NCBI GenBank assembly: GCA_963705495.1 | Contig: CAVPJQ010000005.1 | Span: forward strand, 360,511-424,510 | DNA: 64,000 bases | Source of the DNA: DATBVX01 sp963705495 | GTDB lineage: Bacteria; Pseudomonadota; Gammaproteobacteria; Steroidobacterales; Steroidobacteraceae | Direction: 5' to 3' | Part shown: one piece after another, positions 25,717-34,518 of the stretch | Position numbering within the stretch: position 1 is the first letter of the stretch | Layout: every line of letters starts with the position of its first letter | The notes under the pieces: generated by a model | Seen by the model: the letters and a program-made list of their open reading frames with translations, nothing else | Told to the model about the DNA's origin: nothing | Databases searched by the model: none | Position numbers and translations under genes: made by a program

Positions 25717-26477
25717 TCAGCTCTCGGTGATCTTCAAGCCCGCTCGATAACGCGCCTTGAGCCACATCACGCCGAACAGGTCGACGATGCCGACCCACAG
25801 ACGGTTGTGCAGTCCATATTTCGAACGGCCGCGGGTCCGGGGGCGATGACTGACGGGAATTGACACTACGCGGCTGCCCGCTCGCTGGAACAGCGCCGGC
25901 AGGAAGCGGTGCATATGATCGAAGGCCGGCAGCGAGAGAAAGGTGTCGCGCTCGAAGATCTTGATGCCGCAGCCGGTGTCCGGCGTGCCGTCACCCAGCA
26001 GGCCGGCGCGCACGCCGTTGGCGATGCGCGATGACAGGCGTCGTAACCAGGTGTCGCGGCGCGTGACGCGATTGCCCATGATGAGAAGCGCACCGGCGTT
26101 GGCCGGGTCGCGTCGCGCTTCAAGGAACCTCGGCAGGTCCGCGGGATCGTTCTGGCCATCGCCATCGAGCGTCGCCACCCAGGAGGCACGCGCTGCGCTC
26201 ACGCCGGAGCGCACGGCGGCACTTTGGCCGCTGCGAATCGAATGCTGCAGCAGGCGAAGCTGTGGCAGCTCGGCTTCGCGCAGCGCCGCGGACAATGTCG
26301 GCGGTCGCATCGGTGCTGCCGTCGTCCACGAAGATGGTCTCGAAGACTCGCTCGGCCGCGCAGTGCGGCGTCGATCTCGCGTGCCAGCGGCTCGATGTTT
26401 TCCGCTTCGTTGCAAACGGGGATCACGACCGAGATCTCGGGTTGCATGCCCGTCAATGTGGCGCCGGTCGCGTTCAT
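25717..26477 (-). pseudogene. ArnC/DPM1-like GT2 glycosyltransferase, two frameshifts
   Basis: A polyprenyl-phosphate glycosyltransferase of the GT-A fold. ATG 26477 starts ISVVIPVCNEAENIEPLARE. Near 26352-26362 the sense frame shifts to VFETIFVDDGSTDATADI, and near 26291 it shifts again to AALREAELPQLRLLQHSIRS, then TLDGDGQNDPADLP (catalytic Asp-rich motif), DTGCGIKIFERD and SHRPRTRGRSKYGL to the stop at 25717. Removing one base at each break gives about 253 residues without the two C-terminal membrane helices of ArnC proper. It is the natural donor-forming partner of the ArnT-like gene 18 bases downstream. Confidence 0.75.
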
Positions 26478-26493
26478 TGTGAGGCCGCGTAGT

Positions 26494-26503
26494 ATACCGG
26501 TAT
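26494..26503. promoter_or_regulatory. Palindrome ATACCGGTAT between GT2 and CDF genes
   Basis: A perfect ten-base palindrome in the 35-base gap between divergent starts (26477 minus, 26513 plus). It is placed where an operator or the -10 region of either promoter would be. The role is not established. Confidence 0.25.
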
Positions 26504-26512
26504 GCTCGTTGA

Positions 26513-27445
26513 ATGGAGTGCACGACGACCGACGTAAAGCCCGTGGCAGGACGTGATCATCGCCACGGGAAACATGCTCACTCCCACGATCACCCTCAGG
26601 ACGGCAACCGCCTCATGTGGGCGCTCGTGCTCACGGGCTGCTTTGCAATCGTCGAGATCGCCGGTGGTTTCCTCGCCCACTCACTCACGCTGCTGGCCGA
26701 CGCGGGACACATGCTCACCGATGCCGCGTCGCTCGCTCTCGCCTGGGTCGCTTTGCGCTTCGCTGCGCGGCCGTCGGATCGACGCCGAACATATGGCTAT
26801 CAACGCTTGCAGGTACTCGCCGCGTTCGTCAACAGCATCCTGTTGGTGCTGGCGGTGCTCTGGATTGCCTACGAAGCAATCATGCGTCTGCGAAATCCGG
26901 CTCCGGTCGCCGGACCGTTGATGCTGGTCGTCGCAGGTGGCGGCTTGCTGGTCAATCTCGTCGCACTGGTACTGTTGCGACGGGGCGATGCCGAAAATCT
27001 GAACATGCGCGCCGCATACCTGCATGTCCTGAGTGATCTGCTCGGTTCGGTCATGGCGCTGATCGCTGCAACGAGCATCATCTTCACCGGCTGGACGCGC
27101 ATCGATCCGCTGCTGGCGTTGCTGGTCGCGGTCTTGATCGTGGTCTCGGCGGGCAGTCTGCTGGTCAAGTCGGCACATATCCTGCTCGAGGGATCGCCGG
27201 AGTGGCTCGATATTGCAGAGCTGGAACGCGAGCTCCGTGTCGCGGTTGAGGGCGTCGTGGACGTGCACCACGTGCATGTGTGGTCGCTGACTTCGCGTCA
27301 TCCCTTGCTCACGCTGCACGCGCGCATCCATCCGGATGCGGCGCCGGCGATCGTATTGCAGGACATCAAGGTGTTCTTGTCGCGCCGCTACGCTGTCGAG
27401 CACTCGACGATTCAGCTCGAAGCGGCCGATTGCGCCGACGATTGA
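26513..27445 (+). CDS. CDF-family divalent metal cation exporter (CzcD/ZitB-like)
   Basis: A 310-residue inner-membrane metal/proton antiporter, probably for zinc. A cytoplasmic His-rich N-terminus (GRDHRHGKHAHSHDH) is followed by six transmembrane helices. Site A residues appear as HSLTLLADAGHMLTDA in helix 2 and HVLSDLLGSV in helix 5. A basic loop (DRRRTYGYQRLQVLAAFVN) precedes helix 3. The C-terminal cytoplasmic domain contains VDVHHVHVWSLTSRHPLLT. Its 3' end overlaps the convergent acyltransferase gene by 34 bases. Confidence 0.94.
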   Translation: MECTTTDVKPVAGRDHRHGKHAHSHDHPQDGNRLMWALVLTGCFAIVEIAGGFLAHSLTLLADAGHMLTDAASLALAWVALRFAARPSDRRRTYGYQRLQVLAAFVNSILLVLAVLWIAYEAIMRLRNPAPVAGPLMLVVAGGGLLVNLVALVLLRRGDAENLNMRAAYLHVLSDLLGSVMALIAATSIIFTGWTRIDPLLALLVAVLIVVSAGSLLVKSAHILLEGSPEWLDIAELERELRVAVEGVVDVHHVHVWSLTSRHPLLTLHARIHPDAAPAIVLQDIKVFLSRRYAVEHSTIQLEAADCADD

Positions 27446-28245
27446 AGCCGGGCGCGCGCGCGCTCGAACAGCACCTGCAGCTCGCGCTCGAGCTGCAGGC
27501 GCAACCGCTCGATTTCTGCCTCGTCAAGCCGCCGCGGCACCGCTACCGGCTCGCCTGCGGCCATCACGATTCTGCAGAAGGGCTTCGGAATCACGAAGCG
27601 ATCCCAGGTGCGCAGTACCCAGGCTCGCTCTGCGCAATAGCTCAACGGGATGAGTGGTGCTCCGGATAGCTGCGCGAGTTTCACGATTCCCGGCTTGAAC
27701 ACCGAATGCGGTCCGTACGGTCCGTCGGGCGTGGTCGCGGGTGATACATGGTCACGGGCGATGGCCTTGCACATGGAGCGCAGTGCGTCGGTACCACCGC
27801 TCGTCGTAGAACCGCGGAACACGATGCCGCCGCCCATACGGCGTGCGATCTCGCTCGGCCCGTGGCCGTCGACCGAAGCGCTGATGAGCCAGCCGATGCG
27901 CGCGCCACGATCGATGAGTTGTCGCAGGTAGCGCCAGCAGAAGAGTTGATGGCGATGCCAGTAACAGATCACGGCTGTATCGCCGCGCAACAGGCGATCC
28001 TCGATATTGGCACGACCGTCGACATGCACGATCCGGCACGTGTGCCAAAAGAAACGAATTATCAGCATGCCGATCGGCACGCCGATCCAATACAGGAACC
28101 GGCGGCCGAGCGTCATGCGTCGTTTCGAGCGGCTGCCGCGTTGCTTGCGCGCCTGCGCACCCGGGGCTGGCGCTTCGCTTGCCCCCGAGTCTTCGGCCGC
28201 GTCTTGCGTTTCTTCCGCGACTTGTGGCGCCTGTCGCTGACTCAT
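27412..28245 (-). CDS. DUF374-type lysophospholipid acyltransferase family protein
   Basis: A 277-residue membrane-associated acyltransferase-fold protein. A charged, Ala/Gln-rich N-terminus, then a hydrophobic helix (GVPIGMLIIRFFWHTC), the block VICYWHRHQLFCWRYL, GWLISASVDGHGPSEIA, RGSTTSGGTDALRSM and TPDGPYGPHSVFKPGIVKLA, all hallmarks of the DUF374 group. It overlaps the LpxL-like gene upstream by four bases (ATGA) and is the last gene of a four-gene envelope lipid operon. The acceptor substrate is unknown. Confidence 0.88.
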   Translation of the reverse strand: MSQRQAPQVAEETQDAAEDSGASEAPAPGAQARKQRGSRSKRRMTLGRRFLYWIGVPIGMLIIRFFWHTCRIVHVDGRANIEDRLLRGDTAVICYWHRHQLFCWRYLRQLIDRGARIGWLISASVDGHGPSEIARRMGGGIVFRGSTTSGGTDALRSMCKAIARDHVSPATTPDGPYGPHSVFKPGIVKLAQLSGAPLIPLSYCAERAWVLRTWDRFVIPKPFCRIVMAAGEPVAVPRRLDEAEIERLRLQLERELQVLFERARARLQSSAQSAASS

Positions 28246-29168
28246 CTCGCGTCACCGGCGGAAGCATAGTAGCGGGGGTAGTCCGGCCCCAGTCCCTTGA
28301 AGCGCCGGTGTATCCACAGATACTGCTCCGGCACGTGGCGGATGTGCGCTTCGATGAGCGCGTTGAGCCGCGTCGCATCTGCGACACGATCACCACTCGG
28401 AAAATCTTCGAGTGGCGGGAGTATGTGCATGCGATAACCGCGGGTACCCGGCAGGCGCTCGGGAAAATAGGGCAGAACCTTGGCGCCGGTCATCTTGGCG
28501 AGGCGCGAGGTTGCGGTATTAGTGGCGGCCGGGATGCCGAAGAATGGCACCATTTCCGCACCCTTCTTTCTGAAGCTCTGGTCGGGTGCATACCAGACAG
28601 GCTCATTGGCGCCCAGCGTCTTGACGAGAGTGCGAATGTCATCGCGCGGAATCGCGCCCCGCGAGTGTCGGTTGCGATTGTGGGCGAGGAACCGGCCCAG
28701 CAATGCATTCTTCGTCGGCCGGTACATGATGCTGATAGGTTGCGCAAGGGTGAGCGCGCGCGCGCCGATCTCGAGGGGCGTGAAGTGCGCCGACAGCAGG
28801 ATCGCGCCTTGCCCGGCCTGCAAAGCGCTTTGCAGATGCTCGAGACCCTCCACTCGCGTGAGGCGCCGAATGCGTGCGTCACTGCTCCACCAGGCGATCG
28901 CGGTCTCGAATATGGAGATGCCGAGGCTGCGAAAATGCGCCGACAGCAGACGCTCACGCGCCGCCGCATCGAGCTCCGGGAGACAGAGCTCCAGGTTCCG
29001 GCGCGCAATGGAAATGAACCTGAGCGGCAACCAGCGCACGATGGTGCCGAAGGCGGCACCGAGCGCGATCAGCAAGGGAAACGGCAATGGCTCGAGCACT
29101 CGCAGGAGCGCGAGCCCGAGCGCCGTCGGCCAATATCGGGGAGCGAATAGAGAGAGCCGCGAACTCAT
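28242..29168 (-). CDS. LpxL/LpxM-family lipid A acyltransferase (paralogue 2)
   Basis: From ATG 29168 a 308-residue HtrB/MsbB-family protein that would add a secondary acyl chain to lipid A at the inner-membrane cytoplasmic face. It has an N-terminal hydrophobic segment (LPFPLLIALGAAFGTIV), RRNLELCLPEL, the catalytic HX4E as LSAHFTPLEIGA, MYRPTKNALLGRFL, WYAPDQSFRKKG, VPFFGIPAATNT and PEQYLWIHRRFKG. It sits ten bases after the stop of a close paralogue, so a local duplication is likely. The frame extends upstream of ATG 29168 only through the neighbour's coding region. Confidence 0.92.
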   Translation of the reverse strand: MSSRLSLFAPRYWPTALGLALLRVLEPLPFPLLIALGAAFGTIVRWLPLRFISIARRNLELCLPELDAAARERLLSAHFRSLGISIFETAIAWWSSDARIRRLTRVEGLEHLQSALQAGQGAILLSAHFTPLEIGARALTLAQPISIMYRPTKNALLGRFLAHNRNRHSRGAIPRDDIRTLVKTLGANEPVWYAPDQSFRKKGAEMVPFFGIPAATNTATSRLAKMTGAKVLPYFPERLPGTRGYRMHILPPLEDFPSGDRVADATRLNALIEAHIRHVPEQYLWIHRRFKGLGPDYPRYYASAGDAR

Positions 29169-29178
29169 CGTTGCACGA

Positions 29179-30138
29179 TCAGCGACGATACGGGTCGCCA
29201 TCGGGACCCGGCAGCTTGAAACGCTTGTAGCTCCAGAGGTATTGCTCCGGGCAACGCCGCACGTGCATTTCGATGAGCGCATGAAAGCGAGCGGCATCGG
29301 CAATGGGATCATCCGAGGGAAAACCTTCGAGCCGCGGCAGGATTCTCATGAGGTATCCGGAACCATCATCGAGACGCTCGGGGAAGTAAGGCAGCACTGG
29401 TGCGCCAGAAATGCGGGCGATGCGCGACGTCGCAATGTTGGTGGCGGCGGGAATCCCAAAGAACGGCACGACCGCTCCCGATTTGCCGAAGTCGCGCTGA
29501 TCGGGCGCGTACCAGACCGGCAGATTCGCCTTGAGACTCTGCAGCAGCTCGCGCACGTTGGTACTCGAAATCGCACGCGCTGCGTGTCGCGTGCGCCCGC
29601 GCAGTGACAACTCGGCGATGAGCTGGTTCTTGGGCATCTGGTACATGATGGCAATCGGCCCAGGGAGGCAAAGAGCTCGTGCGCCCATTTCCAGCGTCGT
29701 GAAGTGGGCGGAGAGAAGAATAGCGCCCCTGCCCTGCGCCAGTGCCGCATCGAGATGGTCGAGGCCGTCGATCCGGATGAGCTTCTTCAAGCGCTGATCA
29801 CTTGCCCACCACACCAATGCGGTTTCGAACAATGATTTGCCCAGGGACGCAAAGTGCGCGCGCACCAGGCGGCGGCGCTCGCTCGCATCGAGCTCAGGCA
29901 AGCACATGCGAACATTGAGGGTGGCGATCCGGCGTTCGCGCCGCGCAAAGAGAAAGGCCCCGAGGCCCAGCGCTCCGCCGAGCAACATCTGCACGCGATA
30001 GGGCAACCAGTCCAGCACGCGTACCACTCCGAGGCCCAGCCACGTTGGCCAGAATCGCGGCCCAGCGAAGCGCCACAGAGGAGTGCGGGCTGCCGTCGCA
30101 CTGTGTGCGATGTCCGTACCCACGCCGCTCCTGATCAA
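29179..30138 (-). CDS. LpxL/LpxM-family lipid A acyltransferase (paralogue 1)
   Basis: A 319-residue protein with the same architecture as the next gene: hydrophobic N-terminal helix, LNVRMCLPEL, catalytic HX4E in LSAHFTTLEMGA, MYQMPKNQLIAELSL, WYAPDQRDFGKSG, VPFFGIPAATNI, PEQYLWSYKRFK. ATG 30138 overlaps the FkbM gene stop by four bases. The paralogues differ in the acyl pocket regions, consistent with different chain or position specificity; that is inference. Confidence 0.92.
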   Translation of the reverse strand: MIRSGVGTDIAHSATAARTPLWRFAGPRFWPTWLGLGVVRVLDWLPYRVQMLLGGALGLGAFLFARRERRIATLNVRMCLPELDASERRRLVRAHFASLGKSLFETALVWWASDQRLKKLIRIDGLDHLDAALAQGRGAILLSAHFTTLEMGARALCLPGPIAIMYQMPKNQLIAELSLRGRTRHAARAISSTNVRELLQSLKANLPVWYAPDQRDFGKSGAVVPFFGIPAATNIATSRIARISGAPVLPYFPERLDDGSGYLMRILPRLEGFPSDDPIADAARFHALIEMHVRRCPEQYLWSYKRFKLPGPDGDPYRR

Positions 30139-31001
30139 ACGGCCACCCGCCGGAAGGCCACCGTCACCTGCTCGGGTGTGGCCAGGAGTTGCTCGAACGT
30201 CGGCACTTGCGATCCCCTATCCCACGCATCCGGGACAAAACCGGCCGCCGCGATGCTATTGATCGCAGCCGGCAAGTCCAACCCGCCTTCCCGCGACAGG
30301 AGCGGCGACAGCTCGATCAGCAACAGTTGCGTACGCGCGAGTGCGTCGCTCGCACCGGCCAATACCAATGGTTCATAACCTTCAACGTCGATTTTCATGG
30401 CTGCAATCGGCGCCTCCGCCAGTTGCAGGCGCTGCAATAACTCGTCGAGACGCTCAATCGGTACCCACGATCCGCCATGGCCGTAATCCTTCAGCAACGA
30501 ATGCCGGCCAAGGTTCGATCCTTTGTAACGCTGCAAGCGCGCCAACCCCGAGGCAGCGCCCAATGCGCACAGCACCGCATCGACCGGCGCGTGCGAAGGA
30601 TTTCGATTGATGTTGGCCTGTAACAAGCCGTGATTGACCGCGTCAGGTTCGATCGCGACGACACGCTGCACCCGCTCGTGACGCGCGGCCTGCAGTGTGA
30701 ACCAGCCGAGGTTGGCGCCAACATCGACAAAAATTCCCTGACTGCCCTTCCCCAGGTTCGCTAACAGCCAGTCGGTCACCTGTGGTTCGTAGGCCCTGCG
30801 CCGCATGATGGTGCGACCTACGGCATCGCGGGAACGCACCCGGAATCGAAGCCCGGTGTCGCGATGCGTGGCCCACGCTTCGTCGATCCATGGCATGCAA
30901 CGCAGCAGCAGATGCTTGACCGAGCCAAGCGCATCAACGGCTGCACGCGTTCGCCGACGTGGCATGGAACTGGTGCCGGGAAGAGGCAAGTTTGGCGGCA
31001 T
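30135..31001 (-). CDS. FkbM family methyltransferase
   Basis: From ATG 31001 a 288-residue Rossmann-fold SAM-dependent methyltransferase. The SAM site is FVDVGANLGWFTLQAA with the acidic VVAIEPDAVNHGLLQ following; the C-terminal FkbM signature is IAAMKIDVEGYEPLVLAGAS. These enzymes methylate hydroxyls, commonly on glycans or lipids. It is the first gene of the lipid acyltransferase operon, so a surface glycan or glycolipid target is plausible. ATG 30965 is an alternative start, and the frame extends up to 31184 without clear coding character. Confidence 0.85.
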   Translation of the reverse strand: MPPNLPLPGTSSMPRRRTRAAVDALGSVKHLLLRCMPWIDEAWATHRDTGLRFRVRSRDAVGRTIMRRRAYEPQVTDWLLANLGKGSQGIFVDVGANLGWFTLQAARHERVQRVVAIEPDAVNHGLLQANINRNPSHAPVDAVLCALGAASGLARLQRYKGSNLGRHSLLKDYGHGGSWVPIERLDELLQRLQLAEAPIAAMKIDVEGYEPLVLAGASDALARTQLLLIELSPLLSREGGLDLPAAINSIAAAGFVPDAWDRGSQVPTFEQLLATPEQVTVAFRRVAV

Positions 31002-31284
31002 CCTCGCACGTCGTAAGTGTTTGACGGCGCGGGAGTATACCGCAGGGTGTAGGGAGTCCTCCCACGTTGGACATCCGGCGGAAGGCATTTGCCCGCGCCA
31101 CAGTCTCGTTGCCGCACGAGCAGCGGCAGAGCCACAGGATTCGCCCGCTCGGAGACTAGTTGCTCTGCCGAGCACCGTGATCACTGGACGCCGGCGCGAT
31201 CATGTCCTGGATGCCTGGGCATACGAGCGGCGGCGAGTGCATCTGGAAGTCGCGGCGCCTACGGCGCGCCCAGCGGGAGTGCGG
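31002..31284. other. Intergenic, possible remnant of a gene after the RND pump
   Basis: No supported gene. On the minus strand an ATG overlaps the RND pump stop but the frame ends after nine codons (MTALPLGAP). A shifted frame nearby reads DFQMHSPPLVCPGIQDMIAP and stops near 31154. This could be a decayed fourth gene of the pump operon or chance. The FkbM promoter must lie near 31010-31080. Confidence 0.25.
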
Positions 31285-34200
31285 TCATGCTGCGGTCTCC
31301 GCCTTGCGCCAGTGGTAGGCGTAATAGACGACCGGAATGACCAGCAACGTCAGAACGGTCGAGACGAGCAGGCCAAAGATTAGCGAGACCGCGAGCCCGC
31401 CGAAGATCGGATCGTCCAAGATGAAGAAGCCGCCGAGCATTGCCGCGACCGCGGTGAGCGCAATCGGTCGTGCGCGCACAGCGGCGGCAGCGATCGTCGC
31501 GTCCTGCAGAGACTTTCCGGCGCGCACTTCCTGCTGAATGAAATCCACTAACAGGATGGAATTGCGCACGATGATGCCCGCGAGCGCAATCATGCCTATC
31601 ATGGACGGCGCAGTGAACTGCTGCCCGAGCAGTGCGTGGCCCGGCATGATGCCGATGATCGTCAGCGGAATCGGCGCCATGATGATCAGCGGCACGCTAT
31701 ACGAGCGGAATTGGGCGACCACGAGCAGGTAGATGAGAACCAGGCCGACCGAGTAGGCGAGTCCCATGTCGCGGAACGTGTCGAGCGTGATCTGCCACTC
31801 GCCATCCCACTTGAGGCTCCACGCGTGTGGGCTGTCAGGCTGCGTGGTGAGGCTGCGCTCGATGGGCGCCCCGCCTTCGATCGGCGTCCGCGACAGTGCC
31901 GAGGAGATCTCAGCCATCCCGTACAAGGGGCTGTCGGTGCGACCCGCTGCATCTCCCATCACATACACGACCGGCAACAGGTCCTTATGATGGATCGTCT
32001 GATCGCGTGTCGTGCGTTGCACGCGCGCCAACTCGCCTAACGGCACCAACGCACCGCTCTGCGAACGTACCCGCAACGCGCGAATCGCGTCGACATCGGC
32101 TTTCGCGCCCGAGGGCAGCTCGAGACGAATAGGAATCGGCGATTGCGCACCTTCGCTGTGCAAATACGATGGATCCGCGCCGCGGGTCGCGGTCGCTACC
32201 GCCGCAACAATCGAATCCTGGGCCACGCCGAGCTTAGCGGCGCGTGCCCGGTCGACTTCGATGACGAGCTTCTCCTGCCTGGCTTCGATCGTGTCATCCA
32301 CGTCGACAATATCTGCCGTCCGCTCGAAGACGGCGCGCACCTGCTGCGCTACTTTGATCTGACGCGCGTAGTCGAGGCCGTAAATCTCCGCGACCAATGG
32401 GGCCAACACCGGCGGCCCAGGCGGAACCTCAACGACCTTGACCGTGGCGCCGAACTTCCTGCCGATTTGCACGAGCGGTGTGCGCGCCGCCGCCGCAATC
32501 TCATGCGACTTACGTTCGCGCTCGTGCTTATCGAGCAGATTGACTTGGATGTCGCCTAGGTTCGGGCTGCGCCGCAGGTAGTATTGACGCACCAGACCAT
32601 TGAAATTGATCGGCGCCGAGGTCCCCGCGTAGACCTGGTAGTCGGTTACTTCCGGTACCTGACTCACGCGATCGGCCAGCGCATCGAGGACACGCAGCGT
32701 ATCTTCGAGCGGCGTTCCTTCAGGCATGTCCACCATGACCTGGAACTCGCTCTTGTTGTCGAAGGGCAGCATCTTCATGACGACCGCGCGTACGAAGACG
32801 AGGCCGAACGACACCACGATCAGGCCGAGGATGGTGAACAACAGACGTCGACGATTCTGCGCGCCGCCGGCGCCGCGCAGAAACGGAGTCATTGCTCGTG
32901 AGAAGAAGCCTTGCAGTCGTCGCGCGGTGCGATCCTCACCAGAGACATGCGCGGCCGCGAGCCTGATGAACAGCCGCCGGTACAGCCAGGGAGTGAACAT
33001 GAATGCAACGGCGAGGGATATGAGCATGCCCGTGCTGGCGTTGATCGGTATGGGCCGCATGTACGGCCCCATCAGACCGGAGACGAAGGCCATCGGCAGC
33101 AATGCCGCGATCACGGTGAAGGTCGCAAGTATGGTCGGTCCACCGACTTCATCCACTGCCAGAGGAATCGCATCAGAGAGAGACTTTCCACCGAGCTGCA
33201 TATGGCGGTGAATGTTCTCGACGACCACGATGGCATCGTCCACGAGGATGCCGATGGAAAAGATCAGGGCGAACAGCGACACCCGATTCAGGGTAAAGCC
33301 CCAGGCCCAAGAAGCGAACAGCGTCATCGCAAGGGTCACGATCACGGCTGCGCCCACGACGAGCGACTCGCGCCGCCCAAGGGCGAGGAACACCAAGACC
33401 ACCACTGACAGCGTCGCGAAAACCAGCTTCTTGATCAGGGTCTGCGCCTTATCCTGGGCCGTAGCGCCGTAGTTACGCGTCACCGTCGCGTTGATGTTGT
33501 TGGGCAGATAGATTCCCCGCAGTTCTTCGACGCGCCCGAGGACGTTGCGCGCAACGATGACCGCATTTTCACCCGGCTGTTTGGCGATCGATAGCGTCAC
33601 CGCCGGATGCCGGCCACCTGCCGAATCCTTGACGGATGACGCCGGACCCATGGCGGTCGTGACGTACTGCTCGGGCTGATCTGGCCCGTATCGTACCTGT
33701 GCAACATCGCGCAGGAAGACCGGCGAGCCATCCCGCACGCCTACGACGAGATCCGCCACTTCTTCAGGCGTGAGCAGAAACGTCCCGGCCTGGATGAGAA
33801 TCTCGTGACCGCCATCGACGAGTGAGCCGGCATCGCGGGACGCGTTTGCCGTACCGAGCGCCCGTGCCAGATCGTCGATCGCAAGCCCATAGCCTGCGAG
33901 CCGTTGTGGATCGAGCAGCACGTGCACCACGCGCTCCGGGCCGCCGATCACCTTGATCTCTCGCGTGCCTCGAACTCTTTGCAGCGGAGCCTGCAGACCG
34001 TGCGCGATTCGCAGCAGGTCATCCGCGCTCAGGCTGGCATCCTCACTCCATAGAGTGAGCGCGACGATCGGCACGTCATCGATGCCTTTCGGTTTGATCA
34101 GCGGCGGGCCGACACCCACGTTCGCTGGCATCCAGTCCTGATTCGAGTACAACGCGTTGTACAGGCGAACGATCGCATCGGTCCGCGGCTCCCCGACTGC

Positions 34201-34518
34201 GAAACGTACGGTGATGGCAGCCATGCCAGGCATCGACGCCGAATACAGATGCTCGACACCTTGAATCTCCGAGAGTATGCGCTCCGCCGGCGTCGTCACC
34301 AGCTGCTCGACTTCTCTCGCGCCAGCTCCGGGAAAGGGAATGAACACGTTCGCGAACGTGACATTGATTTGCGGCTCTTCCTCCCGAGGAGTAATCAGCA
34401 CCGCGAAGACGCCCAGCAGCAGCCCCACGATCGCAAGGAGCGGTGTGATCTGTGTGGTCAGGAACGCCCGCGCGATGCGCCCTGACAATCCGAGCGAGGG
34501 CGTATCGGAATCACTCAT
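31285..34518 (-). CDS. RND-family efflux pump, inner-membrane transporter
   Basis: A 1077-residue proton-driven pump with the usual 12-helix, two-porter-loop layout. N-terminal helix TPLLAIVGLLLGVFAVLIT, porter motif PREEEPQINV, PGAGAREVEQLVTTPAE, and the proton-relay Asp pair in helix 4, FSIGILVDDAIVVVENIHRH. The repeated second half includes IALAGIIVRNSILLVDFIQQ. The REEEPQI pattern and 1077-residue length fit RND pumps of the group often paired with lipoprotein membrane-fusion partners. It overlaps the fusion-protein gene by four bases and belongs to the BigR-like ArsR operon. Substrate not known. Confidence 0.93.
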   Translation of the reverse strand: MSDSDTPSLGLSGRIARAFLTTQITPLLAIVGLLLGVFAVLITPREEEPQINVTFANVFIPFPGAGAREVEQLVTTPAERILSEIQGVEHLYSASMPGMAAITVRFAVGEPRTDAIVRLYNALYSNQDWMPANVGVGPPLIKPKGIDDVPIVALTLWSEDASLSADDLLRIAHGLQAPLQRVRGTREIKVIGGPERVVHVLLDPQRLAGYGLAIDDLARALGTANASRDAGSLVDGGHEILIQAGTFLLTPEEVADLVVGVRDGSPVFLRDVAQVRYGPDQPEQYVTTAMGPASSVKDSAGGRHPAVTLSIAKQPGENAVIVARNVLGRVEELRGIYLPNNINATVTRNYGATAQDKAQTLIKKLVFATLSVVVLVFLALGRRESLVVGAAVIVTLAMTLFASWAWGFTLNRVSLFALIFSIGILVDDAIVVVENIHRHMQLGGKSLSDAIPLAVDEVGGPTILATFTVIAALLPMAFVSGLMGPYMRPIPINASTGMLISLAVAFMFTPWLYRRLFIRLAAAHVSGEDRTARRLQGFFSRAMTPFLRGAGGAQNRRRLLFTILGLIVVSFGLVFVRAVVMKMLPFDNKSEFQVMVDMPEGTPLEDTLRVLDALADRVSQVPEVTDYQVYAGTSAPINFNGLVRQYYLRRSPNLGDIQVNLLDKHERERKSHEIAAAARTPLVQIGRKFGATVKVVEVPPGPPVLAPLVAEIYGLDYARQIKVAQQVRAVFERTADIVDVDDTIEARQEKLVIEVDRARAAKLGVAQDSIVAAVATATRGADPSYLHSEGAQSPIPIRLELPSGAKADVDAIRALRVRSQSGALVPLGELARVQRTTRDQTIHHKDLLPVVYVMGDAAGRTDSPLYGMAEISSALSRTPIEGGAPIERSLTTQPDSPHAWSLKWDGEWQITLDTFRDMGLAYSVGLVLIYLLVVAQFRSYSVPLIIMAPIPLTIIGIMPGHALLGQQFTAPSMIGMIALAGIIVRNSILLVDFIQQEVRAGKSLQDATIAAAAVRARPIALTAVAAMLGGFFILDDPIFGGLAVSLIFGLLVSTVLTLLVIPVVYYAYHWRKAETAA

